DNA from: Cygnus atratus
Taxonomy: Eukaryota; Chordata; Aves; Anseriformes; Anatidae
Assembly (NCBI RefSeq): GCF_013377495.2
Contig: NC_066370.1
Coordinates: 25,696,514-25,760,513 of the forward strand
DNA: 64,000 nucleotides
Reading direction: 5' to 3'
Shown here: positions 13,113 to 26,208 of the stretch, piece by piece
Position numbering within the stretch: the first letter of the stretch is position 1
How the letters are laid out: each line of letters opens with the position of its first letter
Program-made: the position numbers and the translations under genes
Notes under the pieces: model-generated
The model's input: only the letters and a program-made list of their open reading frames with translations
The model's database searches: none
What the model was told of the DNA's origin: nothing

Positions 13113-16092
13113 GTATTTGTCATCAAATTAACACTAATCCCTAGGCCCAAACTGCCAGTAAAACATTTTGCAATGACTCCTCAGTGGGCATGAATGGCAC
13201 TGGGGAATAAGCGATGGGGTTTGCAGACTGCAGAGAAACATGGTCAGAGTCTGGCCCAGGGCGTAGTAACAGAAAGTCTCCTCACAGCTGTGCAGCAATC
13301 TATGTGAAATATCAGTGACTGCAGATGACTGAACTGGTTTAAAATGAATAAACAAACGGGCCCATACAGGGCTGTGATGGACCATTTAATATGAGAGGGC
13401 TGCTGGGAGGATATTTAAGCTGAACATCATTATGAAATGCAGCACCAACAGCCCTACTCCCGGACTTTTTATTACGGTGCATTTGGACAGAACTTCAGGT
13501 TTCCAGTTTGCTGAATGACATAAGGCTTTATTGTAAAACTGTCTTGAATAGTGATTGCTGTCATGTCGGCCATAAAGAAAAGCTGAAAAGAGCAGTAAGA
13601 GAAGCAGAGTGAATTACCAGAACGGATATCTGACTCCATTTCTCCACCTCTAACATTACATACCTAACCAACACAGATTCTGCAAGTCGATAATTTTAAT
13701 GGAGAAACAGCCAACTACAAGTTAATGCACTGTGTTCCATCTGGGTCCAGTGAAATCAAAGACACAATTCCCACTGCCTTCAGTGGACGGGATCATGCTC
13801 TGATGGCCTGATCCAAAGACAACAAAAGCCAGCAGAAGATGCTCATTAATTTCAGCAGGCTTTAGATTGGGTCAGGATCTCAACCTGTTGCCACCTCATG
13901 TATGGGAATTTTGACATCAAAGTGGCAATAAACTATCTTTTTCCCCCTCACATCATCAGGGGAAATTCATGGCATAACTGATGAGAGGGCAAGACTTAGT
14001 CTCAGAAAATCTTTGCATCTTGGAAACCATACCTCTAAAAAGGACCATCCGCAAGCAAAGTGCTTGGAAAGAAACTTAATGCTAACCATATGCTGAAGAA
14101 AAAAGCAATGCTGACTCATAGAGGAAGCTGCACTGAGGACTCATGCTTCACTGCGACATGCAGTCAGCACCTAAATAAGCATCTGCTAAGCAAAAGAAAG
14201 TCTTTGCACTCACCTGGTTTGTTGGAGAAAGAAGTGTATAATTAATACCAGAACCAGAGGCCTACGTACGGTATTAGAGGTACTACAATGGGAAGATTGA
14301 AAAGTTGGTGAATGATCAGAAAAACAAAGCTATGGCTGAGTACTTAACTTCTTCTTGCATCTTAAAGCTTATTTGATCAAGCAATAATTTGATCTACAAA
14401 TATAAGTCTAATTTCTCCTACAGCCTTGCATAAAAGACGTGTGCTCTGTCATACACTACATCATACAGCCTCTGTGTCTGAATTAATCACAAAGGGCAGA
14501 GCTTTGCAGTTTTGCAACCTTTGCGTCTTGACAATACTGTTCCATTTGCACCTGTCTCTACCACTCCAAGTCACTGGTATTCAGATGACTGGGGCAGCAA
14601 ATCAGGGCAATGTTAAAAGGAAGCAGTACAGAAAACACCTGTAACCAACATTATTGGCTGATACCTACACACAAATGATTACACTGTAACCTCTCTGCTG
14701 CTCTTCAATTGCTATGCAGTTAAACATTTTGTCAAGGCGTTGTCAAGTAGGGGATAGGGTTGGGAGAGGTAAATCCCTGCACTACTGCTCTCAATCTCAT
14801 TTTGTGCAATTTGTATTCTAAAGGTGTGCAAGAAGATCTACCACATTTCAAAGCCCATGCTCTGGTCCATGCTCGCTGACACAGAATGACCACTGACCAC
14901 GAAATGGCATGCTCCTTGCTTTGTTCCCATCAGGGTGCGATGACAAAGCCATCAGGGAAAGGGGTAACGAAACTTGCTGAAGCTACAATGCACACGATGA
15001 GTACAGCCTGCAGAGAAGAGCCAGCAGCTAATGAGGAAGTTCATTAGAAGGAGGAACTGGATCTGATTAATTTCTTTGTAACACTGATTGACTTGGACAG
15101 CACATTTCACTAACATTTATGTTGCAGTGAAACCTAATTATGATTTCACTGAGTGACAGGATAAATTGACACAAAACATACGAACACTCAACCAAGTTTT
15201 GAAAGGGCAAATTAGGTGGTTCTTTCTAATTGCTTGGGAACTACTTTTCAGGGTTACTTGGGCAGTTCCGTATACACACGATCAGATGAAAACCTGGAAC
15301 AACATCCCCAAGCCCTAGTCAAAGTGCATTCCTGCACCACACGCATTGCTGCTGCCGTTGCCTGCCTGCACAAATGAGCCGGATGCGGAGCTGGTTCACT
15401 CCAATGAGTTCCCCTTGCGCCCTGGCCGCAGGTAACACCGTCACCTGCCAGGCCTCCTTGGATCTCCAGGGACACATTCAAACATATTCCACGCTACCAA
15501 ATCTCTCCCTCTGCTAACGCTTCTGTTCATTTGGTTTCGACGCTGATTAAGGGATTAAAGACGCCACCCTGCCAGTCAGCTCGGCGAGCAGAAGACGCCT
15601 GACTCTTAGAGCTGAAGGTGTTTTCTACAGACTGGCTGAAAAGGGAAAGTGAGCAAAGGGAAGAGGTTCCGTGCAGACGTGTCATCTTACTGTTTTGGTT
15701 TTAGTTTTGACAAAAGCATTTGTGAATATATCAGAGGGAGGAAGAGAAACATAAATGCACACAGGATTTAGTAACCTCTGAGGGCACAGAGCAGCACACC
15801 TCTCACGTTACCCCAGAGGAAAAGGACAGCTGGTGAGAACAGCTTTTTATTTCCTCTACCATCCCCGCCATGAGACACTTGGTCAGTACCATCATCAGAG
15901 CGATAACTGATGCTAAAGTGTACAAGCTTTTCCTAACGGGCTGAGCCACGCAGAACGCAGCAGTTATCTTTGTGTTTGCTGGTGTGAAGATGTTCCTTTA
16001 TAGACAAAATTCTGTTTTCATGGAAACAACATGCAGGATTATGATATAAGACAACAGCTAATTACAACATCTATTACTACAGAATAATTGAT
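13113..16092. other. Non-coding AT-rich stretch with one candidate exon
   Basis: Apart from the candidate minus-strand exon at 14214-14282, nothing recognisable is present. A slightly GC-richer stretch at 15290-15480 has an open minus-strand frame of 75 codons without motifs. Confidence 0.55.
14214..14282 (-). other. Candidate internal exon (minus strand)
   Basis: On the minus strand, TTTTCAATCTTCCCATTGTAG is a good acceptor. It is followed 69 bases later by ACCAG|GTGAGTG, a consensus donor. Between them one frame is open (TSNTVRRPLVLVLIIHFFLQ and a few more residues), entering with one base and leaving with two, so the exon would keep the frame if included. The peptide is rich in hydrophobic residues and matches no family I know. 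Paired sites this good also occur by chance, so this is only a candidate. Confidence 0.2.
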
Positions 16093-16424
16093 CAGGTTAA
16101 CGCCCTCAGGGGCGATCCATGCCAGATCTCGGACGTGCTGGTCAGACTCGGCTCCAGCTGCGGCACAACACGACAAACAGCACGACGGCTCGGGGTTGCA
16201 GCAGCAGGCGATGCTCCCCGCCTGCTCCCCTCGCCGTGCGGGCAGCTGGGGGGCCCAGCAGGCTGAGCAGGGGCTGCGGGAGGCAGCGCTGGTGGCCAAG
16301 CCTCTTGGCTGCTCGCTGTGGCTGCCTCCCTCAGCACCGATGCACCCTGCACCCTCACAGCTCTGCGCCCCACTGCCAGGCTCTGCGGAGCTTCATGCTT
16401 GGATGGGTGTTTAAGTGCCACCGC
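16093..16424. promoter_or_regulatory. CpG-island-like segment
   Basis: About two dozen CpGs lie in some 330 bases of clearly GC-rich DNA, with sharp borders against AT-rich sequence on both sides. By rough count this meets the usual CpG-island rules (over 200 bp, GC above half, CpG observed/expected above 0.6), but I could not compute it exactly. All frames on both strands are fairly open, as expected of GC-rich DNA, and no protein family is recognisable. No TATA box is visible at its edges. If it is an active promoter, the transcript is unknown. Confidence 0.4.
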
Positions 16425-16897
16425 TGAAAATGGTCAGTATCGCCCCACTTAGTTTTGCATTTAAAAAGTAAAACATCACAAGACACATGTGAATTTATCA
16501 TCCAGCATTAGACCAGCATCAACTTGACGGTGTTTGAAAAGTTGTCTGTATTTCAAGTTCAGAACAAGATTTGAGTCCAAGGGGGTTTTGTGCAGGTACG
16601 TGCACTGGCCAGGAATAGCTGAGGTTTGTAAAACAATTCTTAACAAACCTTGAAAAACCCTTTTCACACTGAATATGGTCTAAACTCCTCTTTGAATCTC
16701 ATTGTGTCTTCTCCTTCCAGCACGCTGCTCAAGAACACTAGAAACGTTTAAGCCTTCTTTTGTTTTTTGATATTTTTGACCTGGAAAAATGACTATCAGA
16801 TGAATTTATTTAGAACAGATCTTTCTAGATCAAACTGAAATTTTATACAAACATAAGATCCTAACTTCCAAATACAAATCTGTCTTTATCCTTGCAG

Positions 16898-17026
16898 CCG
16901 ACCTATCATTATCATGGACTGCTGGTGTTTAATATGCAAGCTTCCCAATTTGTCTTTGAAAAGTTATCAGAAGAATATCATGCCACAGAATATATAATGA
17001 CTTATTTAGTCCCTCAAGTCCTTCAC
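16898..17026 (+). other. Candidate internal exon (plus strand)
   Basis: TGTCTTTATCCTTGCAG is a good acceptor, and 129 bases later CAC|GTATGT could act as a donor. The whole interval is open in one frame as 43 codons, phase 0 at both ends, beginning PTYHYHGLLVFNMQ and ending YLVPQVLH. The frame continues 17 codons past the donor before a stop. The residue make-up is protein-like (aromatic and charged residues well mixed), but I recognise no family. A chance open frame or a non-coding RNA exon are equally possible. Confidence 0.2.
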
Positions 17027-20000
17027 GTATGTGAACCAAAGAAAAATGGAACAGAAGATTCCATACAGCACTAAATCAAATGCAAATTGACTTTATAGCA
17101 TGCTTACAGCTAGATTAAAAAAGAAGGTGGTGGAATTTGACTGTATTCAGATTCCCTATCATTTCCTAAGATGTTTGTAAGCCTGTGTTTAAACATTGCC
17201 AAGCTCTGCTGTCTTATAAGAGCTCCCATTGCTGTATGCAGCACCCGTTTAAGAATAGCATCGGCTTTGCAACCAACAGAAGTTGAGTTTTCATGCTTTA
17301 ATGTCATTGAAAGGAAGCATTTCAGAGAGCTACTGCTCTGAAACCAAAACAAAAGATTATTGCATTGGAGTCACTTACTCCAGGCTGTTTACCATTGTGT
17401 TCCTGCTACCTGTTAACAAAGCCGACTCTGCTCAGAAAAGCATCATGTGTTAATTTGTGTGTAATGACATCAGGAAATAAAGAGGAGATTATGCCTTTGT
17501 CTGAGAGCTGATCTGCAGGAACGCAAGTACTGTGGGAGAGTCCAGCCTTCTGCTTTTCAGTGCTTCTTTGGCAGATGGCACATGCAGATTATTTGACAGG
17601 TATATACAGGTGACTATCAAAGAATATACCAAATTGTGATTTGTACTTCTTGTTAAGAGTCTGGAAAAAAAACTAAAAATAGCAATAGACTTTTTTTTTA
17701 CTCCACTTATTCTTTTCTTTACAAATACCAGGAATATAGTCCAGATCTCTCGTCTTTCCTGGAAAATGTGTTTCATGCATACGTCATAGCTATTTACTGC
17801 AGAATGTCACAGCTGAAACACGGTAAAAACACTGACATTTTAACAGAGATGTGCTCTCTCTGACTCACTGTTACAGGCTGGAATTACCTCAGTGGTAAAA
17901 ACAACTTTCATTTAGAATCAGGGAACTTGAATAATTCTCTTATTGTTTCTAAAAGTGGTAAAAAAGTTAAAGAGAACATAGTGGATGGTAGATTACAATG
18001 ACGTGCTATTTACAATAACACAAAATTCTGAGGTACACGAAGCCTCTTTGAGCAGAAAGAGGAAAAAAAAATGAATAAGGGTTTAGATGCCCACTTTTCA
18101 AAGGGACTGCTGTTTTTAAAGGCTTCAGCTAAGGCCCAAAGCATGGATGTTAGGAGGGCTTGACCTAATATATAACAGCAATTAGTTGTTTTTGAAAATA
18201 TAGGCCAATATTTTAAGAGGTATGATTCTAGAATGAATGTGTGATTCTTATTAATGTTTCTATAATAATAAATTAAATTTAGGAGTTAGACAGTGGCTGG
18301 AAAGGAGGATTTTCTGTACCAAGGCTGAGGTGAACAGCTCAGCTCCTTCCTACTCCACCAACTAACCACCTCTGTGTGGAAGTGTGCTCTTCTAGAACCT
18401 GAAAAAGCAGATTATGCAGGTTCACCAGATGATTGCTGGCTTCTGAACAGTGACCATTTTCCCTAATCCACAGATTCTCCTCCACCAAAGACTTTTTTTT
18501 TCCCTAGCAGATGTTGAACAGATGCTTTTTATTATAAACAGATGGGGAAGATTTTTCAACTACCAATTATTCAAAGTGACAAAAAAGCCTGTTGCACAAC
18601 TTACAGACGATACTGAAATAACATTTATGCACATTCAAAAAGAGCATTAAAATAATATTATTAATCTGGATTATATGGTCCTTATCACTCTATTTTATCA
18701 CGAGGTTTGGAACTGTGCCCTACTCGCTGCATCCTGGCGCAGCACTGCAGGGATGGTTGCACCCTGCCCTGCAGCCCCACGGCTGCCCCATTCCGGCATC
18801 AGCCTTGAAGGAAAATTCCTGGTGGCTTTCACAAAGTCCTGGCAACACTGGGAAGTCAGAGAGCTCCAGCTGAGAAGCAGCATTACTACGCACCAGAGCG
18901 GTGCACACTGACTACATCTGCAGCTGCTAAGTATGAGCTGCCCTTCTCACACCCCAACATCCAACACTAGAGTTACGAGAAGAACGAGACCCTGGCTTAG
19001 CACGAAGACATACATCACTATTTCCCTTCTGTGACAAACAATGTAAAGGAACAGGCAACACATATTTGTCACATGGCCCCTGAGTAGGCTCAAGGTGCAA
19101 ATGCAAGCGAGCACCCACCGCTCTCATCGATGAAGCCATTTTCTTGCAGGAGTGTCTTTGAAACAGCACAGCCAATACAGGCACCCATTTCCAGCACTAT
19201 TGCCTTAGTAAGGAACACGACTTATATCAGAAAAGTTTAATTTATTTTAAAAAACACTGGCTTGAGTCTGAAGAAGAGAAGGACACACAGGAGAAAAGGC
19301 CACAAAACTATTAGAAAAGAGGGAACTCCTAATCGCTTGGCAAGCACACCTCATCTACTCTAGGTAATAGTGAGGGAAACCAGAATTATCAAGTGAGAAA
19401 ACTTCAAGCGGTCATTTTCTTTTTTTTAACATCGTCTCTTTTGAACATCTTATGGTCATGTGAGTGTAACCTTAAATGAAGCCTCTGTTTGCTCATTAGC
19501 CATGGTGATGGCACGGAGACAGAAAACCGAATGCAAGAAAAGCCCACCGAGGTCCTGAGTCTAACTGCAGGTGCTGCTACTGCTTCCCTGCAGCAACTCG
19601 ATGGCAGCACAGGCAAGATGGGAGCAGAACAAGATAGAGGAAACACAGCAACACCCTGTGGCAGCACCACACTTTCATGTACATCAGCAGGAGAATGAAA
19701 GGCAGGTGGGCAGAGGGGTGCTGCTGGCAGAGCACTTACCCACCCGAGGAGCTTCAGGCAGCTGAGAACATCCTCTGGGTTGTGAAGCTGTTCAAGAGGC
19801 AAGTTTCCATTCAGCACTCTCCTTAAACAGATGTTCTATGCCATGATTTTTTTCTGGCTGCGATGGTACTTACAAGTTAACTACACAATCCCCATATAGC
19901 TCAGTGATTTTCTAAAGCTTCTCTTACAGTACTGCCATTTTCAGTTTCCGCCAAAGAAAATCTTTCATCTTATACAATGACTCCCCCAACCCCGATAAAA

Positions 20001-22271
20001 ACTGGAGAGGGATAACAAACTGAAGCTTGTTCAGAAGCTAAATCAATTACAGGGAGTTAACTTTACTTTTAGTTTACCATTATTGTCTCTGTCTGGGGTA
20101 CTTTGAAGAAGAAAGAGGAAGGTGGTGCATTTTCCTGCAGTCTCAGAACAAATGCTCCTGTTAACATAAGTAAAGTATTTTAGTACTGTTGAAGCCCTGT
20201 AAGGCTTTTACAGCGTGTGCTCCCTCTCCCAGTCACCACTGGGAGCAAGTGTAGAAAAAGCAAAGGAAAAATCACCAAAACGGGCTAATCTTTTGGCTTC
20301 CAATCACTCTCATCAATGCCTCCGGCAACTGTAATTGCCTGATTTTCAGCAGATTTCTTTTTCAAATATTAAAACAAGAACAGATTTTCCTCTTAATTCC
20401 TGTTTGATTGCAGAGGGAATTTGTGTGAAAGGATATTCCTGGATATTCAAATGAGCTGTTAGAAACGATGTCTCATGAAGTGTTTAGAAAACATACAAAC
20501 AACGTGCATTCTTTGGGATTCTTTGTCAGGGCAGATGCAACAATAGACCTTAGGAAACATGAGCAGATGTTATTCTGCACACTCTACATTTTTGAGTCTT
20601 TAGAAATTCATGAGGTCTTTTGTAGGTTTTATGAATCTTCTAATAACCCTGCAGCTGTTCAATTCAGAACTACAAAGATGTCCTCCGACATTCGCTTGAA
20701 TCTGCGAACACAGAAGGCGGCAGTGGAGCGGCCAGCACTTCTCACAGGTTCACAAGATGTTGTCTGGAAGGGCCGGCACGGCAGCAGCTCTGAACGCAGC
20801 CGCTTTCCTCACCCGACCTTCACAACTGCCATGCCACGGCTTTTGTAATCCTGTCGCATGGCTCCAATCCCATTTAACCAGACATCTCAAAGGCAGTTCA
20901 ACTTTTTTCTGAATATTCCCATTTTCCACATGGGCAGCACTATGATTATTTTCTGATTTTATGAAAAGAATCACTTAAGTTGTCAACAATAGCACAGAAA
21001 CTCATTTACTGCAACACACTAGTACATTCTCATAAATATATTCTGGTCAGGAAAGACACAAATCACATTGCAGATGGTTTCACTAGAAAATGTGTATTTG
21101 ATCAACAACAATTGCACTGCACCGCGCTTGGTTTGATTGCTGAGAGTCAAGCTGTTTTATGCTGACCCTCTTCTGACAGAGCTGCATTCCCTTCTGGATT
21201 GCGAACGGCCAGATGGAGTGCTCGCATCTTTGCTCATTCTCCATTTTTGTTGTCTCACCTTGCATTTAGTTTAATTTCATTGTTGATTTTATTTAGTTCA
21301 CTGTATCTACTGCTAATTTGGAAAAATGCTACTTGATCTTACTCATGTAGTAACTGATGTAGTAATTGGATGGTCCCCTGGAGAAAAAGATGTTTTAAAT
21401 ATTATGCTTGGCTACTCTCCAAAGGGTAGGCAGCGTATCACCAGCTACTGTCCTTGATCCACCATCTGAAAAATTCACTTCAATTACCTTCAGAGTTCCT
21501 TGAATGAGGCAAATCATCACTCTAAATGCAAAGCATCTGGGTGATAATTGATCAAATACTGTAACCATTCAAAAGAATTATTTCTGTGCATGGCAATATA
21601 AGTTTACTTTAACACGAGCAACATTTATTTTAGCAAGAAAATTTGCAGCCTACATTCAATATATTTATTCCCAAAATTAGACCTATCCTGCTGTATGTAT
21701 TAAGTATTGTCAGTGATAGTACATGGGAAAACACTAAGAGTGTTAACTGGATTTGATGTTCATAAGCACAAAAGAGAAAGACATGAAAGACAGCAATATG
21801 TAATGCAGCTCATAGAATGAACTGCTTTAAAAAAAAATGCTATGAGGTGAAGCAGACTTGAAATCGCAGAGGCAGTTCTTCAGAAAATAATAATGTAGCC
21901 TACCCAGAATTTCTTACAGGTAATGCTTTTACATCAGCATGTAATTCAGAAACTCACTGACAGAAGAAATCATTTAAGCTAAGAATGTATGGTCCTGAAG
22001 GATGTTTCTTACAATGAAAATGTTTCTGGTATCTTGTTATACTTCTTAACAATAACTTATGTTTAGGAAATAGTAACCTACGATTTCACAGATTAAATCA
22101 TTTTTTACAACAGCTGGTCTCAGACTGTAGACAGTTGTATCCTCTTGGTCAATAGAGCTCTGGTCACCGCTCTGCAACAAAGAGTATGAACTCCTTGGTT
22201 CCATGTGGCTGTGCTCTTGGTCCACCACTAACCCAAAACTTTATGACCTGGGGGTCCCATATGAGATGAGA

Positions 22272-22293
22272 TGCATTGCCGGCGAGCAATGCA
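22272..22293. repeat. 8-bp perfect inverted repeat
   Basis: TGCATTGC and GCAATGCA are perfect inverted copies separated by CGGCGA, so the DNA or RNA could form an 8-bp stem with a 6-base loop. It is too short for a microRNA precursor. It is reported only as a structural feature. Confidence 0.7.
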
Positions 22294-22748
22294 GCACAGG
22301 TACCCTGTTGCCTTTGTTTGGCTTCAAATGCATCCAATGCAACGAGAGAAAATTCAACCGTGTATGAGTACTACTCTAAAATAACATATAGGAGCTCTTG
22401 TAAAATGCTGAAACACTGCAGAACCTCCACACGGACAGAAATCTGATACAGGAAGGCTGGCATCTGCTTTGCAGATACTATAATTAAAGAACTTCTGGTT
22501 TACCACAAGAAACTGAAAAAAAAATATATCAAATAGCAATTAAAGCCATTAGAAAGATGCATAGATTCTATGGCTTTAAGAAAAAGAAGGCTTTTCCTGC
22601 AAGCCTGTAAGTTTATACACTAAATACAAACATGTTGCCATACCGAGTTTGCAACACTCATCATCACAGAAAAGCCACCTATGGCTTGTTTCAGTATGCT
22701 TCTGTTAATTTATTGCAGAAAAGCCCAAAGGACACTGCCCATATCAGA

Positions 22749-22864
22749 CGGGGCAGAAAGCTGCTGGGTGGCCCCAGGGGGTGGCAGGAGGCTGCAGGGT
22801 GCGCGCTGCCCGCCGGGGCTGGAAGGGCGCCGGGGCTCACGGGCTGCTTGTGGGGCGGCTGCAG
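22749..22864 (+). other. G-rich patch with a G-quadruplex motif
   Basis: This strongly G-skewed stretch of about 115 bases lies inside AT-rich DNA, with nine runs of three or more G on the plus strand and about ten CpGs. At 22815-22843 the runs GGGG, GGG, GGGG and GGG are separated by loops of 6, 4 and 5 bases, matching the canonical quadruplex rule. A further GGGG follows 8 bases later. No gene is recognisable around it. Confidence 0.7.
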
Positions 22865-25800
22865 GCCCCATGCTTAGACCTACTTTGTGGCAAACATGCC
22901 GATCTCAGAATTCTATGAAGTTTGTAGGGTTCACCCTAGCTGAGGCTTATTCTTGCCACAAAAGATAAAATTACAGTGTTCTGCTTTAAATCAGCTCAGA
23001 ATTAGCAGCATAATTGCTCGTCTGGGGCAGCACTGAAGCATTCAGAAGGCACCAAGGGTGCTAACTCCCCCGGGGGGTCTCAGCTCAATGCTGAGATGGA
23101 CAGAGCTTAAGGACACGACATCTCACAGACCAACCAAAGCAGCGGTTGGGCACGCCTTGACAGAAGTGTAAGGCACAGCCCCACGCGCCAAGTGTCAGAA
23201 AACCAGAGATCTCCTTCTGGCGGGCCCTAAGAACCTGAATTTCTCTTGCATAAAGAAACAATATGGCAGACTGCAAAAAGGGAAGCGACGGTTCTTGTGC
23301 TTCCTGGAGAAGGAAGCCTGGAAAGCCTGCTGATTAAAAATAGAAGAAAAAAGTAGAACAGCAGAAAAAGAGAAGAAGCTCAGGCTTCAGCCAGGTGCTG
23401 ATCAAAGGGCTTAACAGAGTTCTGGGGCATAGCAGCGAACAGACGCATGTCTTCCTTTCTTCCTGTGTCCCAGTCAGTCAGGCATGACTTCTGCCCAGGT
23501 CAGACACAGCTAAATGAAGCAGCAAACTCCTACCTTGTTGTCCCAGGGTAAGGCTAATGACTTACCAGCTAAAAGTAAAGAAAGGAAAAGTGCCCTGCAG
23601 GCCAGTTGCTTCTTACAGGTCACACCTACCTCTGTCAGGAAGCACACTGCATTTGCTTTTTAGCTTTGTGCTATTACAGAAGACCGCTGGGAAGAGCTTT
23701 TCACACAGAGGGATGTCCCAACAAACACTGGCTGCATGGATCTGTAGCCAATGCACGTGGAGGAAGGAAGGAAAGGGGCAGCAGCCGGCCGACCGAGGGG
23801 CTGCTCTTCCCTGACATTCAAAGGCACACTGCACAAATGCCGCTACAATTCATACTCATGTGAAAACTAAAATAAGGTCTGTGTGTGAAAAGGTGGCCTG
23901 TTCACTTCTTCATTTTTAATGGTTATTTCTGGCACCACACATACAACAACTTTCTACAGCTCCACACATTCCTTGATGTGAACGCAATTCTAAATATGTT
24001 TCTCTCCTCTTATTCCATTTCTTTTACTTCTATCCTAAATGAACAATTAAAAAATACTTGTAGGAATATGTTGTAACTTAAGTAATAAATGTTTTCCAAA
24101 CTGCTTTCATACTTGGGTTTTACAGAGACATTGCTAGTGATCTCTACTTTCCACAAAGAAGACAAAAATAAACTCTGCAAGGCACAGAAAACGAGGAGGA
24201 GGGAGACGCTGTGAGGAGATAAGTAATGGTTTTCCGTCCGCAGACATTTCTAACAGCTCGCACGCACTTCTGCACCTCTTTCACCTGTGTTCACCACCAC
24301 CAAACGCTCTGCAGCACAAGGAGGGGACAACGTAAATACGTGGACTGTCTTTCAAACCCTCCCTGTGAGGGAATGCTTCCAGCACTCGGCACAGTCAGGG
24401 CTGTAATTTCAGGGATTTTTGCTCTGGTTCTGCACTGTGCTGGGCAGGGAGGTGAGCACTCCTGGAAGCTGCCACCCGGTGGGCCCCCAGCCTGTGCTGG
24501 GGGTAGGCAGGGCTGGTGAGCCCCACAGACTTCTCCATTGTCTGCTAGGAAATTCAAGCAGCATGTTCCAGTTCTGCTGAATTGCCCGTCCAGTGAAAAA
24601 CACACGTAAAAAAAAAAATCAGGTCAAAACACCCATTCCTATTTCCAGTCTCATTATAACTTATCAGCTTGCTGTTCTCTGCTGTCTATTCAGCTCAGGA
24701 AAGATCACGTCCACATGAAGAGCTGTTCCAGTTTTCTAACTAGCAGCAATATGGGACATGATTCATCAGGTGGGCGAGATTTCACATGAGGAGCAGCTGT
24801 AGTGAGCAGACTGATCAGCATCCCAGCTGCATTTACTCTTACAAATTGAAGGCACATCTCCTAAACATTTCTCTAACAGTAGTATTACACATAAAAATCC
24901 AACCATAAAAATTTTGTTAATTTTCTAACAATTAGGGAGGAAATTCTAAAGACCCCTCTAAACTACATTCACTTGGAAAAACATACGCAGAGATTCAGAA
25001 ATAAATTTTTATCCCTGTTAAGACAACGAGACTTTGCTATCGAGGTAGAAAAGACACTGGAAGTAAAACTTCCACATAGTTCAATATGGCCAGGATTTCA
25101 TCCCTGTAAATCGCATCTTGGCACTCTAGCTGCAAGAAATCCAAGCAGACCAGAAATATGACAGGGTTTGATGCCTGTAGCAGTCCGAAGCTGCCAGCTG
25201 GCATTTCAGCAGGTGGCCCGCCTGCTAGCTGGGCTCTGCAGCCAAACTAAAGGTAAAGGCGACAGCTGGACGTACAAGCAGTTTCAGCGATGCTTTGCAG
25301 TCAGTGCTGGAAACGGGTGTAACACCCATCTGAGTGTGCTACTTCAGACAGCAAGAAGAGGGAGCTGCCCAGATCTTGGACCAAACTGAAGCAATTAGTT
25401 TAAAAGCAGACCTGTAATCACCACAGAAATGGATCTGTAGCAAGACCAGGTGAACTTTCTCTTCCAAATCTTTTAAAGCTCCCTGTGAATTGTAACCGTT
25501 TGGCTTAAAGCTTCTAGGTCTAGTGCCTATACAAAGATAGGCATTTCAGTTTTACTGGCTTTTAAGTTTGCTTTAAGCAAACATATTTCAGCCATTTTTA
25601 CAGTCAATAAGATATCAAGAAATGTTATTGCAGGAATTCATTCTTGCAGTTTTTTAACTGCTGCAATGTTCACGCAGTCAAAGGCACACTTTCGCCACGG
25701 GCAGTTATAAGACCCTTCAAACATGACCTCAGGAATACACACACAGAAAATTCCTCACAAGAACAGCACTAGGCTCTGGGACTGGCAGACTGTGCTGTAC

Positions 25801-26180
25801 ATACGCATGTAACCACGTTTTTCACAATGCTGTTACCTCATTAAGACGTGCTACACACAAGGCAGGTGCAAAGCTAAGCAGGCAGGAGGCTCAAGTGCCC
25901 TCATGAAGGCCAGCTGGATGCCAATTGTAACCCAGGGAAGGCAAGGACCATGAACACTGCAGTCTCACCTCCTTACTTCTGTACTCTCCTATTCCCAGCA
26001 GCTTCCCCTTTACCTCTGGAGCATATCTCCATTGAACCTGTATTTATGGGGCTTTCAGCAGGCAGTCCTGCAGGAACCCTTTGACAAAGCAGAGGCTGTC
26101 CCACGAGCCCAGCATCAGCCCTGAAGCCAGAGCTGCCGGGTACAGGGGCGGCTGCACCCATGGGTGCTGGCGGGACAGGG

Positions 26181-26208
26181 CACGCACGCACGCACGCACC
26201 CACCCACC
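26181..26208 (+). repeat. (CACG)n and (CACC)n tandem repeat
   Basis: About five CACG units run into CCACCCACC. The alternating pyrimidine-purine part, CACGCACGCACGCACGCAC, is the kind of sequence that can adopt Z-DNA under negative supercoiling. It is a short microsatellite. Confidence 0.85.

Larger units (their letters stand above)
16425..22740. other. Non-coding AT-rich stretch
   Basis: No gene recognised. It includes the candidate plus-strand exon at 16898-17026 and a possible short minus-strand exon at 19740-19787 ending in TGG|GTAAGTG. The open frame at 20468-20848 (plus, 126 codons) shows no domain and no paired splice sites. Otherwise there is nothing recognisable. Confidence 0.55.

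Noticed and set aside
22272..22293. Hairpin as a microRNA precursor
   Set aside because: The stem is only 8 bp, far shorter than a microRNA precursor.
23560..23640. Minus-strand exon ending in CTG|GTAAGTC near 23563
   Set aside because: The only strong acceptor lies three bases upstream of the donor, leaving no plausible exon.
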